Assembly (NCBI GenBank): GCA_031282285.1
Contig: JAITEA010000105.1
Coordinates: forward strand, 1-12,548
Direction of reading: 5' to 3'
DNA length: 12,548 nt
From: Helicobacteraceae bacterium
GTDB taxonomy: Bacteria; Campylobacterota; Campylobacteria; Campylobacterales; SZUA-545
Under the pieces are notes generated by a model, which ran no database searches, was not told the origin of the DNA, and saw only the letters and a list, made by a program, of their open reading frames with translations. The position numbers were made by a program, and so were the translations under genes. Below, piece after piece: positions 7,201-12,548 of the stretch (position 1 is the first letter of the stretch; each line of letters begins with the position of its first letter).

Positions 7201-8526
7201 TTACGCCTTTTTTTGTTTAGATTTCGCTTCGATTACGATGGGCGAGCCTGAAAAATCAATATTTTCCCGTAATTTATTGGCTAAGTACCGCAGGTAGCTG
7301 AAATGGATTGACCGCGGGCGGTTGCAGATCAGCGCGATTTTGGGCGGTTTAGTCTCGTATTGCGCCGCGTAGTAAATCTTGACCGCTTTGCCGCGATCGG
7401 AGGGTATTTTGTGTTTGCCGATCGCCTCTTCGATTATCTCGTTGAGCCGCGCCGTAGGGACGCGGCGCGAGTAGTTTTCATATACGCTTTCGATCAGATC
7501 GCCTAGCTTATTCACCCGTTTTTTGGAGATCGCGCTTAAGGAGATAATCGGCGCATGGCTTAAAAATATAAAGCGATCGCGCGTCTGCTTTTCCAGCGTT
7601 TTGTACTCCTCGCGCGCTATATCATACTTGTTCAAGACGATAATCGCCGCCGTTTTGTACTTGTCGGCAAGCCCCGCTATGCGCTCGTCAAGCTCGGTAA
7701 AATCTTCGCTCGCATCAAGCACAATCAGCGCTATATCGGCTCTCGTCAGCGCCTTTTCGGTGCGATCGAAGGCGAAGCGCTCCACGCCCTCTATGCGACC
7801 GCGTTTGCGAATGCCCGCCGTATCCACAAAGACGATCTCGCGATCGTTAAGCAAGATCGTCTCGTCGACCGGATCGATCGTCGTGCCGGCAACGGAGCTT
7901 ACCACGGCGCGATCGAAGCCCACGATCGCGTTTAACAGCGCGCTTTTGCCCGCGTTCGGGCGACCGATAATCGCGACTCTGATCGCCTCGCTTTGGCTCC
8001 CAGCCGTTTCGCTCGTTTCGGCGGCGTTCGCCTTGTCGGAGGCTTTTGCCGCCTTGATCAGCAGCTTTTTAAGCTCGTCAAGCCCGCGCCCGTGCGAACA
8101 GGAGATCGTGTAAAGCTCCTTGACGCCGTAGCTCATATATTCGTATCGCTGGCTCTCCAGCTTGTCGTTGTCTATTTTATTTAGTACAAGCGCTATCGCG
8201 GGATTTTGCTTTTGCAGCTCGTAAAACAGCCGCCTGTCCTCGTCGTCCGGCGATAGCTGCCCGTCCGCCAGAAAGAGCGTCAGATCGGCGTTTTGCGCCG
8301 CTTCGATCGCCTTTTTGCGCGCGATCGCGAAGATTTCGCCGCGATCGTCCAGCCCGCCCGTGTCCATAACCTCGATCTCCGCCCCGTCGATAACGGCGCG
8401 CCCTATCTTAATATCTCTCGTCGCGCCCGCGACTTCGCTCACGATCGCTTCCCTAGCGCCTATCAAGCGGTTAAACAGCGCGCTTTTGCCCGCGTTCGGG
8501 CGACCGACGAGGGCTACTCTAAACAT
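7201..8526 (-). CDS. der: ribosome biogenesis GTPase Der (EngA)
   Basis: Essential tandem-domain GTPase acting in 50S ribosomal subunit maturation. Domain 1 shows the P-loop GRPNAGKS (8-15), DTGG (55-58) and NKID (116-119). Domain 2 shows GRPNAGKS (188-195), AGTTIDP (213-219), DTAG (235-238) and NKYD (299-302). The C-terminal KH-like RNA-binding domain follows (about 345-436). At 441 residues it has the normal length. Both P-loops carry Ala where most Der proteins have Val (N-V-G-K-S), and the DNA encoding them is identical over 34 bp. The ATG has AAGGA 5 nt upstream. Phrases such as PDDEDR and AGIRKRG match the Campylobacter Der as I remember it. Confidence 0.97.
   Translation of the reverse strand: MFRVALVGRPNAGKSALFNRLIGAREAIVSEVAGATRDIKIGRAVIDGAEIEVMDTGGLDDRGEIFAIARKKAIEAAQNADLTLFLADGQLSPDDEDRRLFYELQKQNPAIALVLNKIDNDKLESQRYEYMSYGVKELYTISCSHGRGLDELKKLLIKAAKASDKANAAETSETAGSQSEAIRVAIIGRPNAGKSALLNAIVGFDRAVVSSVAGTTIDPVDETILLNDREIVFVDTAGIRKRGRIEGVERFAFDRTEKALTRADIALIVLDASEDFTELDERIAGLADKYKTAAIIVLNKYDIAREEYKTLEKQTRDRFIFLSHAPIISLSAISKKRVNKLGDLIESVYENYSRRVPTARLNEIIEEAIGKHKIPSDRGKAVKIYYAAQYETKPPKIALICNRPRSIHFSYLRYLANKLRENIDFSGSPIVIEAKSKQKKA
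7934..7967. repeat. 34-bp exact direct repeat, copy in second GTPase domain
   Basis: These 34 bases are identical to 8474-8507 and encode the second P-loop of Der. The copies are 540 bp (180 codons) apart and in the same frame. Recombination between them would delete one GTPase domain without shifting the frame. Confidence 0.85.
8474..8507. repeat. 34-bp exact direct repeat, copy in first GTPase domain
   Basis: This is the partner of 7934-7967 and encodes the first P-loop of Der. Identity at synonymous positions goes beyond what protein conservation requires, so recent gene conversion between the domains is one explanation. Strong codon bias is another. Confidence 0.85.
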
Positions 8527-8559
8527 ATATATCCTTTTTGTATCTTGCGCTTTCGCGTA

Positions 8560-8565
8560 ATTGTA
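8560..8565 (-). promoter_or_regulatory. possible -10 box (TACAAT) before der
   Basis: TACAAT on the minus strand lies in the 58-bp gap between the GGDEF gene and der, about 34 nt before the der ATG, in a locally AT-rich stretch. No clear -35 is seen. der may also be read from the upstream genes. Confidence 0.3.
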
Positions 8566-8584
8566 ATATAACCCTTCGCCGCCG

Positions 8585-9817
8585 CTAACTTACGACGACG
8601 CGGTTGCGCCCCTGCTCTTTGGCTCTGTACAGCGCCCTGTCCGCCGCCTTGATAACCTCGTTTTGCGTTCCGCCGTTTTCCCCGTCGGACGCGCCGATGC
8701 TGATCGTTACGGTTATGCGCTCGTAATCGTCGTTCGCGCCGCGAACTTTGCGGTAGTTTTTCAGTTTGGCTTTGGGGCGCTTTGCCGATCGCTTGATAAA
8801 CGGCGATCCTTCCACCGCCTCCCGCGCCTCTTCCAGATAGGGCGCGGCTTCTTTTTTGTTCTTGCCGTTAAAGATGATCGTAAACTCCTCTCCGCCGTAG
8901 CGATAGACCTTCGCGCCGCCGCGCGTGAGCGCGAGTTTGGTCGCGACCATCTTCAGCGCCTGATCGCCCGCGTCGTGTCCGTATCGATCGTTAAACAGCT
9001 TGAAATGATCAATATCTACCATCGCTATGGCGTAACGACCGGAGAGTTTATGCAGCGCCTCAAACAACGCGCGCCGCCCCAGCGCGCCCGTTAGCTCGTC
9101 GTAGTAGGCAAGTTTGTACGCTAAGCGCGTAAATCCCGCCGCGATAATCGCCGCCGAAGCCAGCAAAAATACGATCTGCGCGCCGCGATCGGGATAAAAA
9201 TAGAGCGCCGCGAGCGCGCCCAAAAGGGCGAAAAACATAGCGGTTTCAAGCGTGTTTTGCCGCTCGATAAATATCTTTACGATCAGCGCGATAGCGGCGA
9301 GCAGGACGACGATCAGCGCGATCTGCGGAACGCCGGCGAGCGCTAGAGGCGGGCTGAAAAGCTCCGTCGCGAGCGCGTCGTAAGCGTTCGGCGCGGCGGC
9401 GCTAAAGGCGATCAGGGCGATAACGCACAGCTCCAGCGCGATAGCGGTTATCCGCGCAAGCGAGCTGACGGAAAAGAACGATCGCTCCTCCAGCCAAGTA
9501 AAAACCGCGAAGTTAAGCGGCGCGATATACCACGCGACGACGCGCAGCAGTTCGGCGGCGGCGGGTTCGACGCGGATATCGAAAAAGGCGAAACTATCCG
9601 TAAGCGCCGCGCCGACGACCCAGATCGGCAGCAGCGCGTAAAGCGGATTGAGCCGTCCAAACTGCGCGGAGAGCGCGGCGGCGATAAAGAAAAAGAAATG
9701 CGCGAAAATTAAGAGCGCGCCAATAGGCAGGCGATCTGAAAACAGGACGCTAACGCCCGCCGCCGCTAAAATGGCGAGCGAAAACAGACTGAAACCTACT
9801 CGATCAAACGCGCTCAC
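8585..9817 (-). CDS. polytopic membrane diguanylate cyclase (GGDEF)
   Basis: A 410-residue inner-membrane protein: about eight hydrophobic segments cover residues 8-233, followed by a GGDEF domain (about 234-410) predicted to make c-di-GMP. The active site is present: VDIDHFK (267-273) with the metal Asp, and GGEEF at 308-312. The position of the inhibitory I-site reads RGGA (299-302) instead of RxxD, so feedback inhibition is probably absent or altered. A basic insert (about 340-362, rich in Lys and Arg) precedes the TVTISIGAS strand. The N-terminal membrane part resembles no sensor family I can name. The start is GTG, preceded by AAAAGG 7 nt upstream. The gene follows the aminotransferase after 39 bp and has its own good promoter there. 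It is not a close relative of the heme/PAS cyclase in this window. Confidence 0.9.
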   Translation of the reverse strand: MSAFDRVGFSLFSLAILAAAGVSVLFSDRLPIGALLIFAHFFFFIAAALSAQFGRLNPLYALLPIWVVGAALTDSFAFFDIRVEPAAAELLRVVAWYIAPLNFAVFTWLEERSFFSVSSLARITAIALELCVIALIAFSAAAPNAYDALATELFSPPLALAGVPQIALIVVLLAAIALIVKIFIERQNTLETAMFFALLGALAALYFYPDRGAQIVFLLASAAIIAAGFTRLAYKLAYYDELTGALGRRALFEALHKLSGRYAIAMVDIDHFKLFNDRYGHDAGDQALKMVATKLALTRGGAKVYRYGGEEFTIIFNGKNKKEAAPYLEEAREAVEGSPFIKRSAKRPKAKLKNYRKVRGANDDYERITVTISIGASDGENGGTQNEVIKAADRALYRAKEQGRNRVVVS

Positions 9818-9838
9818 GCCAAACCCTTTTGGAAACCC

Positions 9839-9847
9839 ATTATAACA
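9839..9847 (-). promoter_or_regulatory. extended -10 promoter (TGTTATAAT) for the membrane GGDEF gene
   Basis: A perfect TATAAT with a correctly spaced TG (TGnTATAAT) lies just upstream of the GTG start on the minus strand. Transcription would begin near 9832, leaving a leader of about 15 nt that still contains the AAAAGG ribosome site. No -35 match is evident, which extended -10 promoters tolerate. Confidence 0.55.
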
Positions 9848-9856
9848 GCCAAGCGC

Positions 9857-10972
9857 TCAAGCGCCCGCGCCGAACGCTCTTTTTATCGCGGCGGCGATAA
9901 ACTCCAGATCGTCCGCGCTCATAGCCGTCCCGCTGGGCAGGCACAAACCCTTTTCAAACAGCTTCTGGCTTACGCCGCTTATCAAGCGCTCGGCGTTTTG
10001 AAACAGCGGCTGAAGATGCATCGGTTTCCACAGCGGGCGCGATTCTATATTCTCCTCTTCCAGCGCGAGACGAAGGCGCTCCGGCGGGATCGCTTTCTCC
10101 TCGATCGTAATCGTCGTAAGCCAGCGATTGCCGCGCGTTAGCGGCAGTTCGGGCATAAAACTAACGGGCAGATCGCCTAAAGCGCGGCGGTAGAACTCGA
10201 AAATCTCGCGCCGCCTTTCAACCCGCTTGGACAAAACCAGCGCCTGCCCGCGCCCGATGCCCGCCGTTATGTTGCTCATTCGGTAGTTGTAGCCAATCTC
10301 GCGGTGTTCGTAGTGCGCCGCTTTTTCTCTCGCCTGCGTGGCGAGGAAGAGCGCTTTTTTGATCGGCGCCTCGTCGCTTGCTACCAGCATACCGCCGCCG
10401 CTTGTGGTAATGATCTTGTTGCCGTTAAACGAATAGACGCCAATCGGCGCGATCGCGCCGCAAAACCTGCCGCGGTGCGTCGCGCCCAGCGCTTCGGCGG
10501 CGTCCTCGATCAGCGCGACGCCGTAGCGATCGCAGATAGCGCAAATAGCGTCCATATCCGCCGCCTGCCCGTACAGATGTACAAGGATAAGCGCCTTTGG
10601 CTTATGTTTTTTGCAGCATATTTCAAGCAGATTAGGATCGATATTCCAGCTTTTTTCGTCCGAATCGACAAAGATCGGCTCCGCGTTTTGGTAAATAATA
10701 GGCGAAACCGAGCCGATAAAAGTAAAGGAGCTGACGGCGATCTTATCGCCCGCGCCTACGCCCAGCGCGCGCAGGGCAAGATGAAGCGCCGCCGTGCCGC
10801 TGGATACGCCAAGCGCGTATTTGGCGCCCGTAAAGGCTTTGATCGCCTCCTCAAAACCCGTAACATTCTCGCCAAGCGGCGCGATATAGTTTTTCTCGAA
10901 CGCCTCTTGTATAAAGCCAAGTTCCGCCCCGCCCATATGCGGCGGCGAAAGAAAAATTCGTTTGTTCTGCAA
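9857..10972 (-). CDS. pglE: PglE-like UDP-4-keto-sugar aminotransferase (DegT/DnrJ/EryC1/StrS family)
   Basis: PLP-dependent sugar aminotransferase. In Campylobacter, PglE aminates the C4 ketone of UDP-4-keto-6-deoxy-GlcNAc on the way to bacillosamine, the first sugar of the N-linked glycan. Seen here: the opening 'FLSPPHMGG', SSGTAALHLAL (substrate/PLP binding), EDAAEALG (Asp contacting the PLP ring), NGNKIITTSGGGM with the Schiff-base lysine, and a C-terminal ESRPLWKPMH and LCLPSGTAMS. All closely match C. jejuni PglE from memory. The start is uncertain. TTG at 10972 (371 aa, AAAGG upstream) begins near where the homologue begins; TTG at 11017 would add 15 residues and has no clear ribosome site. 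No other pgl gene is visible, so substrate specificity is inferred. It could act in a related pathway for another 4-amino sugar. Confidence 0.88.
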   Translation of the reverse strand: MQNKRIFLSPPHMGGAELGFIQEAFEKNYIAPLGENVTGFEEAIKAFTGAKYALGVSSGTAALHLALRALGVGAGDKIAVSSFTFIGSVSPIIYQNAEPIFVDSDEKSWNIDPNLLEICCKKHKPKALILVHLYGQAADMDAICAICDRYGVALIEDAAEALGATHRGRFCGAIAPIGVYSFNGNKIITTSGGGMLVASDEAPIKKALFLATQAREKAAHYEHREIGYNYRMSNITAGIGRGQALVLSKRVERRREIFEFYRRALGDLPVSFMPELPLTRGNRWLTTITIEEKAIPPERLRLALEEENIESRPLWKPMHLQPLFQNAERLISGVSQKLFEKGLCLPSGTAMSADDLEFIAAAIKRAFGAGA

Positions 10973-11106
10973 CGCCGATCGCGCCTTTATCCCTAAATAA
11001 TGACCGACAGCATACAATAAACCCCCAAAGCGGCAAAAACTCCCGACCTGCGCGGCTTGATACGCCTCTTGAAAAACCCGCTTTCCGTGCCGCGTTTTTA
11101 GCTAAC

Positions 11107-11123
11107 GATTGCGATATTCAATC
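11107..11123. promoter_or_regulatory. inverted repeat GATTG-N7-CAATC in the divergent region
   Basis: A 5-bp dyad lies between the divergent aminotransferase and lipoprotein genes. A related sequence 59 bp away (11166-11181) begins with the same GATTGC and continues with an ATAT core and AAT, and overlaps a second small dyad, TATTG-ATTG-CAATA (11162-11175). The arrangement could be a pair of operator sites or part of the promoters. It is weak on its own. Confidence 0.3.
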
Positions 11124-11186
11124 TGTAATTTAAGAAGCAATAGGCTACGATCTGGTCAAGGTATTGATTGCAATATCTAATTTCAT

Positions 11187-11194
11187 AAGAGGAG
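11187..11194 (+). promoter_or_regulatory. strong ribosome binding site (AAGAGGAG)
   Basis: AAGAGGAG lies 6 nt before the ATG of the lipoprotein gene and fixes its start. It is among the best Shine-Dalgarno sequences in the window, so the gene is expected to be well translated when in frame. Confidence 0.7.
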
Positions 11195-11200
11195 TCGAAG

Positions 11201-12043
11201 ATGAGAGTTCTCTCTCAAATAGTTGGCGCGGTTATAGCCGCGCTTGGTCTTACCGCCGCCGGTTTCAGCCTGCTTGGTTGCGATATCGCTTCTGGGGGGG
11301 GGGGGGGGGGTTACCCGCAACCCCCTGCCGAACCTGAAGTGGTTTGGCTAACGGAAGAAGCCAATCCGTTTTTAGGCGAGTGGAGCTCAGCTATTCCAAG
11401 TATGGGCGGAGCGATACTGGATTTCAAATACGAACGCAACGGCACCGTTGAGATTTCATATCAAGGGCAAATCTCTACGAACGCGTATATTGTCGCGAAT
11501 GGTTATATGGTAACCTATCTGGACATCGAAGGCGTTGGCGCTTATACCTACAAGGTAATCGACAACAATACCATCATCGTTACCGAAGGCGAGTTTGACG
11601 AAGCAAGCGGCGCTTTTACGCCTGAGAAAACCACGCAGCTTAATCGCAAACCGAACACGGACAACTTCAAAGACGCCGACAGAACGACGCAATTATCCAA
11701 GCCGTTTAACGCGGATAATAATTTAACGGGATCGTGGAAAGCGTTACTGCCAGACGGCAAAACTGTTCAAACATACGATCCGTTTGGCAAGTTGAATTAT
11801 TTTGTCCCTTATTTTGATGTTGGCGGCGGCGTAATTTATTCCGTAAATGCGCCGTGCTACTATTCCGCGGTTGGCAATGTATTCATAACATTTATGCCTT
11901 TTGGCGAAGGGGGCGGCGCGGAAGCGTATGAATACAAGAAAAGCGCTTCTGATGATTCGCTTATAGTAACGCAAATTCTTGGCATAAATGACGATGGCTC
12001 AAGGAATTTGGGCACATCTGCGACATTTGAGCCAATATGGTAA
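11201..12043 (+). CDS. probable phase-variable two-domain lipoprotein
   Basis: A 280-residue protein of unknown function. Residues 1-26 form a signal peptide ending in the lipobox LLGC, with Cys27 as the lipidation site and Asp at +2 (an inner-membrane retention signal in E. coli, uncertain here). A glycine run (32-37), encoded by 17 consecutive G, follows immediately. The mature part contains two similar beta-rich units, about 56-150 and 173-280. Each starts with a G-x-W motif (GEW, GSW) and has an IVT strand after an acidic turn, suggesting a lipocalin-like duplication. Two N-glycosylation sequons are present: ERNGT (78-82) and DNNLT (172-176). The linker holds a repeated TTQL-x-x-KP-type segment (144-156, 162-174). 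Base composition is more AT-rich than in neighbouring genes. It is divergent from the pglE-like gene. The current tract length leaves the gene in frame. Confidence 0.8.
   Translation: MRVLSQIVGAVIAALGLTAAGFSLLGCDIASGGGGGGYPQPPAEPEVVWLTEEANPFLGEWSSAIPSMGGAILDFKYERNGTVEISYQGQISTNAYIVANGYMVTYLDIEGVGAYTYKVIDNNTIIVTEGEFDEASGAFTPEKTTQLNRKPNTDNFKDADRTTQLSKPFNADNNLTGSWKALLPDGKTVQTYDPFGKLNYFVPYFDVGGGVIYSVNAPCYYSAVGNVFITFMPFGEGGGAEAYEYKKSASDDSLIVTQILGINDDGSRNLGTSATFEPIW
11294..11310 (+). repeat. poly-G tract of 17, putative phase-variation switch
   Basis: An uninterrupted run of 17 G lies within codons 32-37 of the lipoprotein gene. I checked both alternative frames by hand: 18 G would stop at TGA 11335-11337, and 16 G would stop at TAA 11349-11351. 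Any change not a multiple of three therefore truncates the protein just after the lipid anchor. Such tracts switch genes on and off by slipped-strand mispairing in Campylobacter and Helicobacter. The exact length may be affected by sequencing error. Confidence 0.85.
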
Positions 12044-12061
12044 CAGCCGCCGTTTTTGCAA

Positions 12062-12131
12062 CGCTTAACCTGCCTTAATTCCAGCTTTTTGCTTGATTGG
12101 GCAAGGCTAAAGGATAAGGCAAAGCGTTTTT
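12062..12131 (+). terminator. probable terminator of the lipoprotein gene
   Basis: CGCTT and TGCCTTA (12062-12077) are complementary to TAAGGCA and AAGCG (12115-12126), giving a 12-bp stem with one 4-nt bulge and a long loop. TTTTT (12127-12131) follows at once. It lies 18 bp after the stop codon. The loop of 37 nt is large for a classical terminator, but an internal GCCTT/AAGGC pairing could shorten it. Confidence 0.35.
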
Positions 12132-12265
12132 GCGCCCTTTAACGCGAGGGCGATCCGCTCCTAAGTTCCGCTTCGTTTGCGGCGGGCTTTTGAGCGGACG
12201 CTTCGCAGGATCTTCTTTGGTTGTGCCGGCGCTTCTTTGGCGCTCTGATCGCATAGAAGCCGCCT

Positions 12266-12276
12266 GTCATTCCCGC
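12266..12276 (+). repeat. half copy of the dRS3-type repeat
   Basis: GTCATTCCCGC matches the left half of the full repeat at 12303-12325 exactly, 37 bp upstream. The right half (GGCGGGAAT) is missing here, which suggests a degraded or truncated second copy. Confidence 0.4.
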
Positions 12277-12305
12277 AATTTACGCCAGCTCCGCCTTTTC
12301 TCGTC

Positions 12306-12325
12306 ATTCCCGCGCAGGCGGGAAT
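12306..12325. repeat. dRS3-type repeat ATTCCC-N8-GGGAAT
   Basis: ATTCCCGCGCAGGCGGGAAT fits the 20-bp dRS3 consensus (ATTCCC-N8-GGGAAT) described in Neisseria, where filamentous phages integrate at such sites. Nearly identical dispersed repeats occur in many unrelated bacteria. It forms a near-perfect dyad. Whether copies are dispersed elsewhere in this genome cannot be seen here. Confidence 0.7.
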
Positions 12326-12345
12326 CCAAAAGAAATACCTGAACC

Positions 12346-12362
12346 CCCCCCTTATCGGGGGG
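12346..12362. other. C6-TTATC-G6 hairpin
   Basis: Six C pair with six G around a TTATC loop, inside a run of eight C (12344-12351). No T run follows on the plus strand, so it is unlikely to be a simple terminator. It resembles in design the G6/C6 hairpin at 5769-5788. Confidence 0.45.
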
Positions 12363-12482
12363 CGAAGCGGCGCGGAGCGACGCTCGCATAGGAACCAACA
12401 CAGAGCGGCGCGGAACGCCGATCGCCTTCTCTCTCCCCGCGCGCTTAAAGCCGCCCTTTTAGATCGCGTATTGAGCGTCTAG

Positions 12483-12544
12483 CGCGACGAAGGGGTATCC
12501 CCGTTAGCGAGCAAAGCGAAGCGTTAAACAGGGGAATAGTCGCG
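12483..12544. repeat. imperfect long inverted repeat at the window edge
   Basis: CGCGAC (12483-12488) pairs with GTCGCG (12539-12544). Inside, the 'tatccccgtta' and 'ttaaacaggggaata' segments are also roughly complementary, with an extra GAAGGGG on the left arm. The apex contains GCGAGCAAAGCGAAGCG. It could be a dispersed intergenic palindromic element or a structured RNA. No known RNA family is recognised. Confidence 0.35.
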
Positions 12545-12548
12545 TTTG

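Larger units (their letters stand above)
12044..12548. other. non-coding, repeat-rich region
   Basis: About 500 bases without a convincing gene. The stretch contains a terminator-like inverted repeat, short direct repeats (CTTCTTTGG at 12212 and 12232; an 11-mer AGCGGCGCGGA at 12366 and 12404), a dRS3-type repeat, a C/G hairpin and a longer imperfect dyad at the window edge. The 70-codon frame at 12130-12342 ends in the SFPRRRES peptide that the plus strand of this repeat type encodes by chance, so I do not call it. Confidence 0.65.

Noticed and set aside
7523..8113. Plus-strand open frame (196 codons) opposite der
   Set aside because: Ser/Ala-rich shadow of the der coding sequence without start signals or motifs.
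9814..9840. Nine-codon mini-frame (MGFQKGLA) whose TGA overlaps the GTG start of the membrane cyclase, a possible leader peptide
   Set aside because: Its ATG overlaps the extended -10 box, so it would not be on a transcript from that promoter, and it has no ribosome site.
10304..10996. Long plus-strand open frame (230 codons) opposite the aminotransferase
   Set aside because: It is antisense to a clear, well conserved gene, and GC-rich codon use readily opens opposite frames. Its composition is Arg-rich and shows no domain.
12130..12342. 70-codon plus-strand frame
   Set aside because: No ribosome site, no recognisable domain, and its C-terminal SFPRRRES peptide is the chance translation of the dRS3-type repeat.

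Overview
The window looks like a chromosomal segment of a fairly GC-rich member of the Campylobacterota (Epsilonproteobacteria). This is inferred from remembered family features, not from a search. The evidence is a Der GTPase, a seryl-tRNA synthetase and a large membrane-anchored TPR protein in the relative order I recall from Campylobacter (where aroK and trpS lie between der and serS); a PglE-type UDP-sugar aminotransferase whose N-terminal and PLP-lysine motifs closely match the Campylobacter jejuni protein; and a poly-G contingency tract of the kind typical of that phylum. No rRNA, tRNA, CRISPR array or transposase was seen.

Layout. From about 11 kb down to base 1 every gene lies on the minus strand, in this transcription order: pglE-like aminotransferase, membrane GGDEF diguanylate cyclase, der, a heme/PAS sensor without an output domain, a paralogous heme/PAS sensor with GGDEF, serS (overlapping the previous gene by 8 bp), the TPR protein (2 bp after serS), a 40-residue secreted peptide, and the first 17 codons of a further gene that leaves the window. 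The last two share an ATGA stop/start. From 11.2 kb one plus-strand gene, divergent from pglE, encodes a lipoprotein with a 17-G tract just after its lipid-attachment cysteine. The last 500 bases (12044-12548) hold no convincing gene, but do contain a terminator-like structure, an exact dRS3-type repeat (ATTCCC-N8-GGGAAT), a C/G hairpin and further inverted and direct repeats.

Themes. Two gene groups stand out. First, there are three c-di-GMP/redox sensor genes. Two are sister sensors with a periplasmic CxxCH heme site, a HAMP domain and an Aer-like PAS domain. One sister has a GGDEF enzyme with an intact product-inhibition site and the other ends after the PAS. The unrelated third cyclase has about eight membrane segments and a degenerate inhibition site. 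Second, a glycan-precursor gene sits back to back with a probably phase-variable lipoprotein that carries two bacterial N-glycosylation sequons (D/E-x-N-x-S/T), one in each of its two repeat domains. A length change of one G either way stops translation within 14 codons. This second pair is the best candidate for a new small system: a switchable, possibly glycosylated surface lipoprotein.
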